DNA of 64,000 nt, taken from assembly GCF_002099425.1 (NCBI RefSeq), contig NW_018344068.1:4884001-4948000 (forward strand). The letters are read 5' to 3'. The position numbers and the translations under genes are program-made. Source of the DNA: Phascolarctos cinereus. Its lineage: Eukaryota > Chordata > Mammalia > Diprotodontia > Phascolarctidae. Positions 22,499-34,000 of this stretch are shown piece after piece. The notes beneath the pieces were generated by a model. The model worked only from the letters and a program-made list of their open reading frames with translations, did not search any database and was not told the DNA's origin. How positions within the stretch are numbered: the first letter of the stretch is position 1; each line of letters begins with the position of its first letter.

Positions 22499-22514
22499 CC
22501 TCCAAGCTCATTCT
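22499..22514 (+). repeat. Left target-site duplication of L1
   Basis: The 16-base 'cctccaagctcattct' occurs again exactly at 24783-24798, bracketing the L1. Confidence 0.9.
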
Positions 22515-24782
22515 TTTTTTTTTTAATTTTATTAATTTATTTTGATTTATCAACAATCACTTCCATATGCTTTTGAGTTGAAAATTTTTCTCCCCTTCCT
22601 GCCCCCCATCCTCCCCAAGATGGCACACAATCTGATATGGGCTTTACATTTACATACCCATTAAACATATTTTCACATTAGTGACGTTGTAAGTAAAAAT
22701 TAAAACCAATAGGAGGAACCATCAGAAAGATGAAACAAAACTCAACAGAAGCTAAAAATAACTGATAGCGATTTGAATTCCATAGTTCTTTCTTTGGATG
22801 TGGACAGCATTTTCCATCCCGAGGCCTCTGGAGATGTCTTACATCCTTGTAATGCTGAGAAGGGTTCAGTCTAACAATATTAGTCATCTCATAACGTGGC
22901 TGTTATTGTGTACAAAGTACTCTTGGTTCTGCTCATTTCTCTCAGCATCAGACCATATAAGTCTTTCTGGGTTTTTCTGAAGTCAGTCTGTTCATCATTT
23001 CTTATAGCACAATAGTATTCCATTACATTTATATACCACAACTTGCTCAGCCATTCCCCAATTGATGGGCATCCTCTCAATTTCCAATTCTTTGCCACCA
23101 CAAAAAGAGTGGCTATGAATATTTTTGTACATGTGGGTCCTTTTCCCACTTGTTTGATCTCTTTGGGATGTAGCCCTAGAAGTGCTATTGCTGGATCAAA
23201 GGGTATGCATATTTTTGTAGCCCTTTGGGCATAGTTCCAAATTGTTCTCCAAAATGGTTGGATCATTTCACAACTCCACCAATGATGTATTAGTGTTCCA
23301 ATTTTCCCACATCTCCAACATTTATCATTTTCCTGTTCTGTCATGTTGGCCAATCTGATAGGTGTGATGTGGTACCTCAGAGTTGTTTTGATTTGCATTT
23401 CTCTAATCAATAATGATTTAGAGCATTTTTTCATATGACTATAGATGGCTTTAATTTCTTCATCTGAGAACTGTCTGTTCATATCCTTTGACCATTTATC
23501 AATTGGGGAATGGCTTGTGTTCTTATAAATCTGTCTTAATTCCCTATATATTTTAGAAATGAGGCCTTTATCAGAGAGACTGATTGTGAAAATTCTTTCC
23601 CAATATTCTACCTTCCTTCTAATCTTAGTTGCATTGGCTTTGTTTGTGCAAAAACTTTTCAATTTAATGTAATCAAAATTATCCATTTTGCTTTTCATAA
23701 TGTTCTCTATCTCCTGTTTGGTCATAAATTATTCTGTTCTCCATAGATCTGATAGGTAAACTATTCCTTGTTCTCCCAGTTTACTTATGGTATCAGCCTT
23801 TATATCTAAGTCCTGAACCCATTTTGACTTTATTTTGGTATATGGTGTGAGATTTGGGTCTATGCCTAGTTTCTGCCATACTCTTTTCCAGTTTTCCAAG
23901 CAGTTTTTTTCAAAGAGTGGGTTCTTATCCCAGAAGCTGGGGATCTTTGGGTTTATCAAATAATAGATTACTATAGTCATTAACTACTGTGTCTTGCATA
24001 TTTAACCTATTCCACTGATCCACCTCCCTATTTCTTAGCCCATACCAAGCAGTTTTGATGATTGCTGCTTTATAATACAATTTAAGATCTGGAATTGCTA
24101 GGCCACCTTCCCCTGCATTTCTTTTCATTAGTCCCTTTGATATTCTGGACCTTTTGTTTTTCCAAATGAATCTTGTTATTATTTTTTCTAACTCTATAAA
24201 ATAATTTATTGGTAGTTTGATTGGTATGGCACTGAATAAGTAAATTAGTTTAGGTAGGATTGTCATTTTTATTATATTAGCTCAGCCTACCCATGAGCAA
24301 CTGATGGTTTTCCAATTATTTAGATCTGGTTTTATCTGTGTGAAAAGTATTTTGTAATTGTGTTCATAGAGTTCCTGGGTTTGTTTCAGTAGGTAGACTC
24401 CTAAATATTTTATAATGTCTACAGTAAGTTTAAATGGGGATTTCTCTTTCTATCTCTTGCTGTTGGGCTTTGTTGTTAATATACAGAAATGCTGATGATT
24501 TATGTGGGTTTATTTTATAGCCTGCAAAAGTCATTTATTATTTCAAGTAGTTTTTTACTTGATTGTCTAGGATTCTCTAAGTATATCATCATGTCATCTT
24601 CAAAGAGTGATAGCTTTGTTTCTTCTTTGCCTATTCTAACGCCTTCAATTTCTTTTTTTTCTCTTATTGCTAAAGCTAAGGTTTCTAGTACAATATTGAA
24701 TAACAGTGGTGATAATGGACATCCTTGTTTAACCCCTGATCTTATTGGAAATGCTTCTAGCCTGTCCCCATTACATACAATG
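22515..24782 (-). mobile_element. L1, 5'-truncated, antisense, with target duplications
   Basis: A 2.27-kb copy begins on the minus strand in the RT domain and runs through the end of ORF2 into a 3' UTR (about 370 bases) and a poly(A), seen as a T run on this strand. Exact 16-base duplications on both sides and long remaining ORF2 frames mark it as one of the younger insertions in the window. The 5' truncation is the usual outcome of target-primed reverse transcription. Confidence 0.9.
22889..24782 (-). pseudogene. L1 ORF2p C-terminal part (RT to C-terminus), broken
   Basis: ORF2p is the endonuclease/reverse transcriptase of L1. From the truncation point the frames show [30 protein letters not shown], then E-DDMMIYL where FADD is expected, so the catalytic motif is altered. 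Next come [29 protein letters not shown] and the C-terminal region with CWRCGKIGTLIHHWWSCE, a cysteine/histidine-rich block typical of L1 ORF2. The last 278-codon frame is open; there is a stop near 23.727 kb, a frame change near 23.95 kb and more breaks above 24.27 kb. Not functional. Confidence 0.85.
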
Positions 24783-24798
24783 CCTCCAAGCTCATTCT

Positions 24799-25190
24799 AA
24801 CTCATGAACTGATCCTTCTATAGTACTTTCCAGAACAAGAAGTATGGCTTATTAGTCTATTATTGAAAGAACCTATTATTTTCTCCTTTGCAAAAATTAA
24901 GATATTTGCCCATCTCCATCCTAGACCACCATCTTCTATTCTCTAGATCTTTCAAGGATGACTGCGAGTAGCTCAGCAATCACATTTGCCAGCGTTTGTT
25001 TGTTTCTGTTTGTCTTTCAGTCCCCTAGGGATATAGTCTGGGTGGGCCAATGGTGTTGGACTCATTGAGGGCATCTAGCAATTCTCTTTCTGAAGAGTCT
25101 GAGTTGGAATTGTCCTTAAAGTACATGTAGCTCTGCCTACACTAATAAAGAAATCCCTATTATAGCTCCTCATCCCCCTCAACTAAAGTA
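24799..25190 (-). repeat. L3/CR1 LINE, antisense, right piece
   Basis: 'tcctttgcaaaaattaagat', 'tctttcaaggatgactgcg', 'agctcagcaatcacatttgc' and 'ttggactcattgagggcatc' are antisense L3/CR1 ORF2-side sequence. The order is consistent with the left piece at 22.04-22.26 kb. Confidence 0.55.
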
Positions 25191-25194
25191 GTTA

Positions 25195-25525
25195 TGCAGC
25201 CTCTAGTGGAAGGCTGGGAGTCTTATTCTTAGCTCCATAGGCACCCTGTTCCCCTTTGGGGCAACTCTGCTTGTTAGTAAGTCAGTCACCATCCCCCATG
25301 TTCCACTAATATTCCCACCATGTCTAGAGAAATCTAAGGAGGTCCCCAGCACACTGGATAGATTCTCTGTGTCAAACATCTGGGAGGGCCCCAACAATCA
25401 CCTGGGCTATGGAGGCATGGATAGGTTGTGGTCTGCATCATTGCAGGGAGTGTGTGATGAGTGCTTCTCTGAAATTTCTCCTTTTTCTTGCCGCCACTCT
25501 GCCTTAGCTGTCAAACTGAACAACT
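25195..25525. other. No gene seen
   Basis: Mixed-complexity sequence, with open frames on both strands that have no recognisable similarity and no splice or start context I would trust. Confidence 0.35.
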
Positions 25526-25529
25526 TTCT

Positions 25530-25740
25530 ATACTTCTTCCACCCAGACCCCTTTGTTTACTGTTCAATTCATACCTATCCTTTAAAGCTTAACTTTATGC
25601 AGCTTCCTTCCAAAAGCCTTCCCTGATTCCCCTCAATTTCTCCAATTAGCAATAACTTTCTCCCTTAGACCTCACAAAGAACTTTATTTCTAATTCACAG
25701 CACTTATCATGAAACACTGTGCCTTATCTCTGTCAATGAC
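25530..25740 (+). repeat. L2 3' region
   Basis: 'aaagcttaactttatgcagc', 'ccaaaagccttccctgattc' and 'tagcaataactttctccctt' match sense L2 upstream of its 3' end. Confidence 0.55.
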
Positions 25741-26024
25741 TCACCCTGCTAGGCTGGATGATGGTGTAAGGATACTGTTTTTCTACCAGTGCTTAGGCTG
25801 ATGTCCTCCACCTGGCAAGCTCTTAATGTTTGTCTTTGCAGATTTGTCTCCTTGTTAGATTTGGGCTAATACCCTGGTATTAGAGTACGTGTTTTATAAA
25901 GGCTGGAGGAGATTCAGGAAGTGCCTGTTCCATGTTAGAGTTGAGGGTTCATTGTCTTTCTCATCTAAGCCCATTGCCAGTGAAGTACTCACCATTATAC
26001 AGATCGTCATGGTAGAGCCCAGAA

Positions 26025-26460
26025 GGGGCAGCTAGGTTGTACAGTGGATAGAGCACTGGGCTTGGAACCAGAAAGACTCATCTTTCTGAATTCAAATCTG
26101 GCCACAAGGGGCTGGTAGGTGTTGCAGTGGATAGAGCTACAGACTTGGAGTCAGGAGGACCTGAGTTTGAATCTGGCCTCAGACACTTGACACTTACAGG
26201 GTCACTATGTGACCCTGGGCAAGTCACTTAACCCCATTGCCTAGCCAAAGAGCAAAAAAAAATATCTGGCCGTAGACACTTACTAAAATTATGTGACCCT
26301 GGGCAAGTCACTTAACCATGTTTGCCCCAGTTTCCTCATCTGTACAATAAGCTGGAGAAGGAAATGGTGAGCAACTCCTGTATCTTTGCCAAGAAAACCT
26401 GAAGTAGGGTCACAGAGAGTTGGACACAACTGAAAAATGACTTAACAACAGAGGTCAGAT
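26025..26460 (+). repeat. Marsupial tRNA-type SINE, outer copy of a nest
   Basis: It starts 'ggggcagctaggttgtacag', is interrupted after 'ttcaaatctggcc', and resumes with 'gtagacacttactaaaatta' through 'ctggagaaggaaatgg' to 'gttggacacaactgaaaaat'. Without the insert it is a full-length copy. Confidence 0.9.
26104..26263 (+). repeat. Marsupial tRNA-type SINE, inner copy of a nest
   Basis: A second SINE of the short type, with its own head 'aggtgttgcagtggatagag', an A-rich end, and an 8-base duplication (atctggcc) on both sides taken from the outer SINE. Confidence 0.9.
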
Positions 26461-26564
26461 GCTTCACAGTGGTCCACAGACCTCTAATGAAGTCACAATG
26501 CCCCATGCTGAAATGGGACAAGAAAGCTGAGTTCTAATGCTAAGCCTGAACTAGGGTGATAATA

Positions 26565-26850
26565 ACAATAATATCTAGCATTCACATAGCATTTTAAGGT
26601 TTGCAAAGCCCTGTGCATATGCTGTCTCATTTAATCTCACAACAACCCTGTGAGATAGGTACTATTATTGTCCCCATTTTACACATAAGGAAATACTATG
26701 ATTATCCACATTTCACATATGAGAAAATTGAGTCTGGGAGAGGCTAGGCAATTTACCCAGGGTCACACAGCTAACAAATTTCTGAGGCAGAATTTGAATT
26801 CAGGTCTTTCTGACTCTAGTTCTATCACTATAACCACTAGCCGTCTAGAT
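26565..26850 (-). repeat. MIR, antisense, near full length
   Basis: 'aggtttgcaaagccctgtgc', 'ctgtgagataggtactatta', a partly duplicated middle ('cacataaggaaatac', 'cacatatgagaaaattg'), 'acccagggtcacacagctaa' and a decayed tRNA-like head. Confidence 0.85.
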
Positions 26851-26859
26851 GCTTGGCAA

Positions 26860-28075
26860 TGGGAGTAGTTTGGAAGTTATGTATAAAGGATATTGGGAAA
26901 TAGAAAGAGGCAACTGATTGGATGTAGGAAGGGCAGCAGATAAAGGGAAGAGTCAAGTGAGTTTTCTATCCTGGGTCTTCAAGGTCACAGAGAGAATGTC
27001 TGATGCTTTTCCCACTCCAGAATCTCCCTCCCCAAAAGGTTTTTCATAAACAGGGAGCTCTATCAATCTCAAGTACTGCCATTATGGGAGTAAGTTATCC
27101 TGTAACAGCCTATGATTAGTGTCCTTCAAATGTTGAACCTTCCCAGGCACCACAAGGTCTTTGAAATTAGGACAATAATGACAGTGAGACTTGAAGAAAA
27201 CTGGGTAGTTTTGAGAGCAATTATTCCCTCACCGAAGGAGCCCCACAGCTGGCTGCTTTCTTGCATGGATGAAAAGCCCATTTACAGACTCATTTGTTCT
27301 GCCCTGTTCTCTAGGGCAGAGTGTGTTTGATGAGCTAGATGTAAGGCCAGGACAGGCCCTTGAATGACAACCATAGATGCTGGGATGACATGATATTCCC
27401 ATTTATCTTTCCTTAGCTCCTAAAATCACCTGCTTGCTTCCCCTATGTAGGTCTCCCTCTCTTCTTTGGAATTAATTTTCCTTCATGGAGACAAATGAGA
27501 ACTATGTATATTCCATCATATTCAGCATATATTTTTATCATATCACATCCAGAGTAGTTTTATTTCCCCCAAACACCCTGGGGCCACTGGCAAACTGACA
27601 GCTAATAATGCAGTATGGTATAATGCATTCAATCAACAAATTCTTATTAAATGCTGCTATACGTACGGAAATGTGCTCTGTGAGTCTCAGAACAGAAATG
27701 ATTTGCCCAAAGTGACATGTAATAATTAACAGAGCTAGGATTAGAACCCAGCTCTTCTAACTCCAGATCCCTTGATCTTTCCACTGAATCACAGCTCCCT
27801 ACTCCAATAAAAACCCACATTCAATTGTATTTTATACTCACATGACCCCAGAAATACCTACAGGGCCCTTGAAAAATCTATAGGACCTATAAAAATATAA
27901 GTAGATGTGATAGGGAAGGGCACTGCTGGGACCCATGTTGCCACAGATGAGGCAGTGTTCCCAAGTAGTTACCCACTCCCATTCATTCCTAGTGTGATTA
28001 CAACCTGAGGCTATGGGGTGCTGACTAATGACTTCTCTTCCAAATGGAATTAAAAGGCCATTAATTACCTCCTAC
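26860..28075. other. Mostly unassigned; one antisense MIR/L2-type fragment
   Basis: From about 27.615 to 27.805 kb there is an antisense SINE/L2-like fragment ('caatcaacaaattcttatta', 'aacagagctaggattagaac'). The rest is unassigned and holds no supported gene. Confidence 0.4.
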
Positions 28076-28079
28076 TAAC

Positions 28080-28410
28080 CAAACACTGGCCCTTTCTCAG
28101 TTCCCATCCTCCTTGATCTCTGCAGCTTTTTATACTATAGACCAACTCCTGAATATTCTTTCTTTCCCTAGATTCTGTGACAATGGTCTATTTCCTGCTC
28201 CTCTTATCTATCCATCCTCCCCTGATGGCTACTTTTCCTCATGCCTGAACCCAAGGCTCTGTCCTTAGCTATCTTCTCTCCATGTACTTTCTCCCTTGGT
28301 GAACTGATATACTTCCAAGGTTATGTTTATCACCTCTATGTAGATCCCTCCCAGATTTGTGTCTATTGCCTCAACCTATCTTTCCTGAGCTCCAGAAACA
28401 CATTTACCTG
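28080..28410 (+). repeat. L2 LINE ORF2 (reverse transcriptase) fragment
   Basis: A frame near 28.34 kb reads HLYVDPSQICVYCLNLSF, comparable to the L2 RT motif block HLYADDSQIYISSPDLSP; the second catalytic Asp is changed. Upstream 'aaggctctgtccttagct' corresponds to the L2 GSVLGP block. Confidence 0.7.
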
Positions 28411-28984
28411 ACCTTTCATTTTAATCAGATCTTTTTGGCTAGGCACCATATTTCTATGAGGCCTACAATCAGAGTTCATGAAGGTGTGGGCATACGGTCT
28501 TGAGCTTGTTTTATAGCATGTCTTAAGGATAGTACCCGAGTCAGAGGTAAGTAAGTCACAAAGGACTATCTGGTTTGTCAATTTAGTCATCTGTCACAAA
28601 GTGGTAAATTCTCTTTAGAAATGTGATTGTCAGATTCTGGGCACTTAAGGGCCTAAGGTTTGGGTTGGAGTATTTTATGGCTCAAGGGAGCCAACCTGAT
28701 TTAATAATAGAACAAAGCATCTAGGAGACATACAAAAAAGCCAAGAGTCATCACTATTTAGGATTTCATACACAGTTGATTCTCATGAGACGGAGGGATA
28801 GAGGGGAAAGAAACAAGCTGGATTTGGTGATAGAAGGCCTTTGTTTAAGTGCTTTCCCTTATTAGCTTTAGGCCTTTATGGAAGTCACTTCCCCTTTTAG
28901 CCTCAGTTTCCCCACCTAAAAATTGGGACTACCTCCATTCAAGTACTGTTATAAGAAGCAAATGAAATAATTGAGGTAACATAT
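28411..28984. other. No gene seen
   Basis: Contains a SINE-like trace near 28.83-28.95 kb ('tagcctcagtttccccacct'). Otherwise unassigned. Confidence 0.35.
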
Positions 28985-29105
28985 TTTGCCAAATATAAAA
29001 TGCCATGAGAGAAGCAGCCTAGCATAGGCAGGAAGGCCTGGGTTCAAATGTTGTCTCTGATATATGCTTGCTGTGTGAACGGGCCAGTCTCTTAATATTA
29101 AGTAC
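28985..29105 (+). repeat. MIR/tRNA-type SINE fragment
   Basis: 'aagcagcctagcataggcag', 'cctgggttcaaatgttgtct' and 'ttgctgtgtgaac' form a SINE head. Confidence 0.6.
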
Positions 29106-29564
29106 CTCTTTAACACAAATCTCACCAGGAATTCCAGGAGTTTCCTAGACAGATAAAATCCCATGTTAACACTTACAAAAAAGTGGGGAAATGACATCTT
29201 TTTATTTCTTTGGTCATGATGACTCATGAAACTAAAAATTAAGGGGCTATACATGACCTACATCAGTACAGGAAATTCCACATTGATGAAATCACAGATA
29301 TTTTGAGATTTCCTTTAAAATATAGAAGTATTATTATTATTATTAGAATTTTGATCCTGAGAATAACTCTCTCACATTTCATTTTGTTTTAGGAAAACCT
29401 TGCTTTCAAATTCGATCTTACTGGATTTCAAGACAGAAGATCTATGTTCTAGTCCCTCAGGTCTGACATTTATTCAATGAGTGACTTTGGGGAAGTCCTT
29501 TCTGTTTTGGTCTCTATTTCCTCTACTATATAAAATACTAGGTTGGTTCATAACAAAAGTTCGA

Positions 29565-29845
29565 GCAGGTAGGGGTGAGGTGGATAAAGTGCTGCACTTG
29601 CAGGCGAGATTCAAACTCAAGTCTTCAGGATTTGAAGTCCAGTCTTCCTGACTCCAACACTTATTAGATGTGTGACCCTGGGCAAGTCACTTAACTTCTA
29701 TCTGCCTCAGTTTTCTCACTTGTAAAATGGGGGTAACAACAGCACCTCCCTCCCAGGACTATTGTAAGGATCAAGATAATATTTGTAAAATACTTTGCAA
29801 GTCTTAAGGTGCTATATAAATGTTAATGCCTATAATGATGGTGAT
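29565..29845 (+). repeat. MIR-type SINE, near full length
   Basis: 'gaggtggataaagtgctgca', 'tgtgtgaccctgggcaagtc', 'ttctcacttgtaaaatgg' and 'aggtgctatataaatgttaa' give head to tail on this strand. The head contains a short internal repeat of 'caagtcttcaggatt'-like sequence. Confidence 0.8.
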
Positions 29846-29849
29846 GATG

Positions 29850-30665
29850 GTTATTGTTTTATATACAATCTCTCTTTTTTTGGTCATTCTTAGCATATTG
29901 AAAAGTTCATTCAAGAACCTTTCAAAATACAAACATTTAACTACTTTCCTATTCTAGGGAGGTTCTGAGAGTTGGACTCTTGGGCTCTTGATCTGCATTA
30001 GTCTAAGAAAACATGTGTTTAGAGGTCAGAATAGGAAAGCTATCCTTGCATTTAAGTAACACTTCACATCCTGCCTTTGTTAGAAAAGGCTTACCAAATG
30101 TTGAAGAACCACAGAATTCCAAACCCAATAGAGATTTCAGGAGTCACTTCCTTTTAAGAAAAGAAGACTGTGGCCTAAAGAGTTGAAATGACTAATCCAG
30201 TAGGTAATTGATATAGCTAAGACTAGAATTAAGACTTTTGGATGCTAAGTCTAGAACAGTGCTGCTGTCCTGCTTCCTCTACATCACTGAGATCAGAGAT
30301 GGTCAGGGGCTTGGCAAAAGCTTGGATGATTGATTAATAATTGACAAAATGGGCTTTGCATATTTTTGCTTAGAGAAAAATGGATTGGGTTTAAAAGGTG
30401 TTACAAGCAGCTCAGATTCTAAAAATACTATTTGTGTGAATCAGTAATTCCAGGCAATTCATGAATCTCCACAAATATATTACAGAAACACTAAGATTAA
30501 AGTGGCCTCAGGACAGAGAGTATAAATATCAGAGCCCAGAGGGATCTTAATGTAGCTAATGTTAATGCTGGAATGAATTTTCGAGATAATCTAGTCCAAT
30601 CCTTCCATTCTATAGAGGAAAAAAAAGTGAAGCCCAAATAAGGGAAGTGACCCACCCAAGATCAC
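29850..30665. repeat. Unassigned with decayed MIR-type fragments
   Basis: Fragments resembling the antisense SINE block 'gaactggaaggagcctta' followed by 'ttttacagatgagg' occur at about 30.11-30.26 and 30.54-30.66 kb. The rest is unassigned. Confidence 0.4.
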
Positions 30666-30669
30666 ATAA

Positions 30670-30870
30670 CCAGTGTGGCAGAGGGGAAAGAACACTGATT
30701 TTAGAGTCAAAGGAACTATGTTCAAATTCTGCTTTTGATGCTTACTGTGCTTATTACCTGTATGATCTTAGACAAGGTACTTAGGCTCAGTTTCCTCATC
30801 TTTAGAATGAGGAGGTTGGGCTACTTAGCCTCCAGAGACTTCTGCTTCTAGATTTTTAATTTTGCACAAT
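30670..30870 (+). repeat. MIR/tRNA-type SINE
   Basis: 'attttagagtcaaaggaact', 'tatgatcttagacaaggtac' and 'ggctcagtttcctcatcttt'. Confidence 0.7.
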
Positions 30871-30874
30871 TGGG

Positions 30875-31425
30875 TTAGTCAATGGGTCAATGCCAGAGCA
30901 AGGACAAGGCCCCAGATCTCCTGGCCTTGGTCCTTCTGCACCTTTTCACCCTACTCTGCTCCTACCAACTTTAGAGCAGATGAGGTAGCATAATTTTCAT
31001 AACTAGTGGGTTCCAAAGGTTGAAGGGAAAATAAAATAGGTCACCAGTATCACGCCAAGCCAAATGAAAGAAGGGAGGGGTAGCCAAGATTTGGTGTAAA
31101 CACTTCCTGTGGAGAGACTTCAATTTTAAATCAACTTGAAAGGCAGCTTCCAGCTACTTAGAGCCCAAAGTTACCATGAAAAATTCATTTTCCAAGGTCT
31201 CGGTGTAATTTAAGTCACCAAAGTTCTATCCGATCTGATCATCTTCACTGTGAATTTTGTTTGAAATGTCATTTTGGTCTGGAGAATGACAAACTTAGAG
31301 AGACTATTTGGCTCCTCTTCTATTGCCCAAGGACCAGCCCTCATGACTACTGGAGAAAAAGCCTTGGATGGACTGCCTATGTCATCTGGAGGTGAATTCA
31401 ACAAATTCCATTCCATTCCAGTCAC
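30875..31425. other. No gene seen
   Basis: Moderately complex sequence with no repeat I recognise and no credible coding frame. Confidence 0.35.
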
Positions 31426-31429
31426 CATA

Positions 31430-31650
31430 ACTAGATAAACATTAATCAAGCATCTACAATGTTCAAGGCCTCGTGCTGGCTGCTAGGGATGCTAAGATAC
31501 AAATGATCCAAATCCTTCTCTGAAAAAGCTTACACTCTAATAGTAGATCATCTAATAATAGATGGGAGGTAGGAATGGAGGCAATGTGTTTAACCCAGAT
31601 AACTATGGTGCAAGGATAAGGGAGATCCACCCCCCAAAAATTCAATTCAA
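31430..31650 (-). repeat. L2 3' end, antisense
   Basis: 'aacattaatcaagcatctac', 'ctgctagggatgctaagata' and 'aaaagcttacactctaatag' match antisense L2. Confidence 0.6.
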
Positions 31651-31684
31651 GTCATTTCAATGAAAATTTATTGAGCATTTGCTA

Positions 31685-31935
31685 TGAAGCAGCTAGAAGG
31701 CCCAATAAATAGAGCACTGGACTTGAAAGGCAATGAGTTCAAATCAAGCCTCAGAAACTTACTAGCTTTGTGGCCCTGGGCAAGTCACTTAATCTCTATC
31801 TGTCTTTTGTTTCTTCATCTTTAAAATGAGGATAATAATATCTACTTCCCAGGGTTGTTGTGAGGATCAAATGAGATATTTATAAAGTATCCTGTAAACC
31901 TTAAAGCACTACATAAATAATGATGATTATAATAA
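31685..31935 (+). repeat. tRNA-type SINE with MIR tail
   Basis: 'agctagaaggcccaataaat', 'tggccctgggcaagtcactt' and 'gttgttgtgaggatcaaatg' lead into an (ATT)n-rich end. It splits the antisense L2 on either side. Confidence 0.75.
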
Positions 31936-31949
31936 TAATTATTATTGTT

Positions 31950-32780
31950 ATTATTATTCAGCATCAGCTACACTCAAAGTACTTTGCTAGGTACTGGGTC
32001 TACAAAGACAAAAATGAAAGTCTCTTCCACCAGCTGATACAGCATGTTCATAGGTAAGTATATGAACTCAAAAAGCTTAAATTGGGAGAGAATACTAACA
32101 AGTGATTAGTGAGAGGTCAATAGAAGTCTTCGCCAAGGGAGATCATTCATTGGGAAGTACTGTTATATGTTATATATGTTCTATTTGTTTTCATTGACCT
32201 GTAAATAAAGCTGCTCATTCTTTGGGCCCTGTGAGCCATGATCTTACAAGGGGGTGGAGAGAGATATGAAGTTCCTAAAGTGTCTGAGTTGGGAGCAATT
32301 AATCAGAAATCTGATAAGTCCCTCAAATTATACCTTTCATATTCTGTGAAAGCTTCTAACCTTAGGGTTACACAAGCAAAGGCATGAAGATGGAGAGGGA
32401 AGAATGATAATGGAGGACTGAGAGTATTGCAGTTTTGGTAAAATATACAGTGCAAGAGGGAGACCATCAATGTAGGTCGGAATTAAATCCTGGACAACCT
32501 TGCATGACAGAATCATAAACTTATAATTTCTTTGGGAGATAATAGGAAGCCCCTGAAAATTTTTAAATATATAAGCAAGACGATACAGAAGATACATAAG
32601 GAAGATTATTTTGACAGCATTGGATAGATAGATTAGAGAGGCTGGAGCCAAGATGATTAGGCTATTACAATAGTCCAGTCAGGTGGTCAGTAAAACCTGA
32701 AGTAGGGTGGTAGCCAATAGAATAGAGAGGAAGGGTGTGCTAGAGATATTAAAGAGAGATATATAAGGTAAGGGGAAAAG
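31950..32780 (-). repeat. L2 LINE, antisense, long 3' piece
   Basis: 'gcatcagctacactcaaagt', 'tgctaggtactgggtctaca', 'taggaagcccctgaaaat' and 'ggctattacaatagtccag' follow the antisense order of L2 from its 3' end towards ORF2. Confidence 0.65.
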
Positions 32781-32857
32781 GGTCCAAGATTATTCCCATG
32801 ATATTGACACAGTGAATAGTCCAAATTTTTCTCTCTTCCTTGTGTCTTCCTGTCTTT

Positions 32858-32945
<88 letters not shown>

Positions 32946-33062
32946 TTTCTTCCTTCCTTCTTTCCCTTTTTTCTTCCTTCCTTCCTCCATCTCTCTGTCT
33001 CTGTCTCTCAGTCTCTGCCTCTCTTTCTCTGTCTCTCTCTCTTTCTCTCTCTCTCTCCTTAC
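32858..33062. repeat. Long (TTTC)n microsatellite with CT-rich extension
   Basis: About 22 TTTC units are followed by TTCC-, TCTG- and CT-rich sequence, about 200 bases of nearly pure pyrimidine on this strand. All open frames across it are low-complexity artefacts. Confidence 0.95.
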
Positions 33063-33064
33063 AA

Positions 33065-33584
33065 AAAAAAATATGCAGAATCATCCACAGGACCAACAAC
33101 AAAGTCACCCATGCAGAAGGAGGACAGGCTTCAAACTTGGCTCAGATTCCTTCTCATCCTATATGACTCTGACCTCCAGGGTAAAGGAAGTTGGATATGC
33201 TTTTCGTTGTTTTTCATTTCCTTGGAACTTTGCCTTCTAAAGCCTGGTCCATTGACTCTCTCTTCCCATTCTTTTCATTTTCATACTCTCCTGGGATCCA
33301 GAATGACACCCTGCCTCCAGCTTTGCCCCCCAAATCCAAGGCCAGGAATAGCTAAATAGCTAAATACACACTAGAACACTCAGGAAAGAGAGCTTCCCAC
33401 ACTTCCTCCTCAGCTGTAAGGATAGGAAGAAGCCCATGACCTTGTGTCTGGCTGAATGTCAGGAGCTCAGCAGCTGCAGAAAAGCTTCATATGCATCCAA
33501 ACTCAGAAAAACAAAACCAAAAACATTTTCCCTCTGAAGCTGACCTCTAGGAACTTTCAGATTTATTCTCCACCGATAATACTC
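33065..33584. other. No gene seen
   Basis: Unassigned sequence; open frames run out of the adjacent microsatellite and are not credible. Confidence 0.35.
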
Positions 33585-33775
33585 CTCTTGGAATAAGAAG
33601 ACCCAGGTTTGAATCCTAAATCTAATACTTTTCCTACATATGTGAACTGGGACACATCCTTTTCCTGTCTCTGTCTTCATCTATAAAATGAGAGTAATTG
33701 TATTTTTAGGATGTACCTTGCATTCAATGGATGCCAAGTGGTTTTGAATACTAAAGCACTATGTAAATGTCATTT
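33585..33775 (+). repeat. MIR/tRNA-type SINE
   Basis: 'aagacccaggtttgaatcct', 'cttcatctataaaatgagag' and 'aaagcactatgtaaatgtca'. Confidence 0.65.
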
Positions 33776-33799
33776 GCTCTGATTAATATCTGTATCTCC

Positions 33800-34000
33800 A
33801 AATTGTTAATGTGCACAGTCCATCATGATGTAACACTGTACACCATACATTCTATCTTATTGTTCTTCCTCTTTTCACCAAATACTCAGAACATCCACCT
33901 TCTTCCTCTCCACCTATCCATGTCCTACATATCCTTTAAGCCCCAGCTCAAATCTTACATCCTCTAGGAAATCTTTCCAGACTAGTCTCATCCAAACCAG
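33800..34000 (+). repeat. L2 fragment
   Basis: 'acaccatacattctatctta', 'ctttaagccccagctcaaat' and 'ctctaggaaatctttccaga' are the sense L2 ORF2 end. Confidence 0.65.

Noticed and set aside
29530-29565. 'aggttggttcataacaaaag', resembling a mariner terminal repeat
   Set aside because: No matching inverted end was found downstream; a single 20-base resemblance is not enough.
32749-33240. Several 100-140 codon frames of repeated FLS, KKE or SLS residues
   Set aside because: They are translations of the (TTTC)n and CT-rich tract, not proteins.
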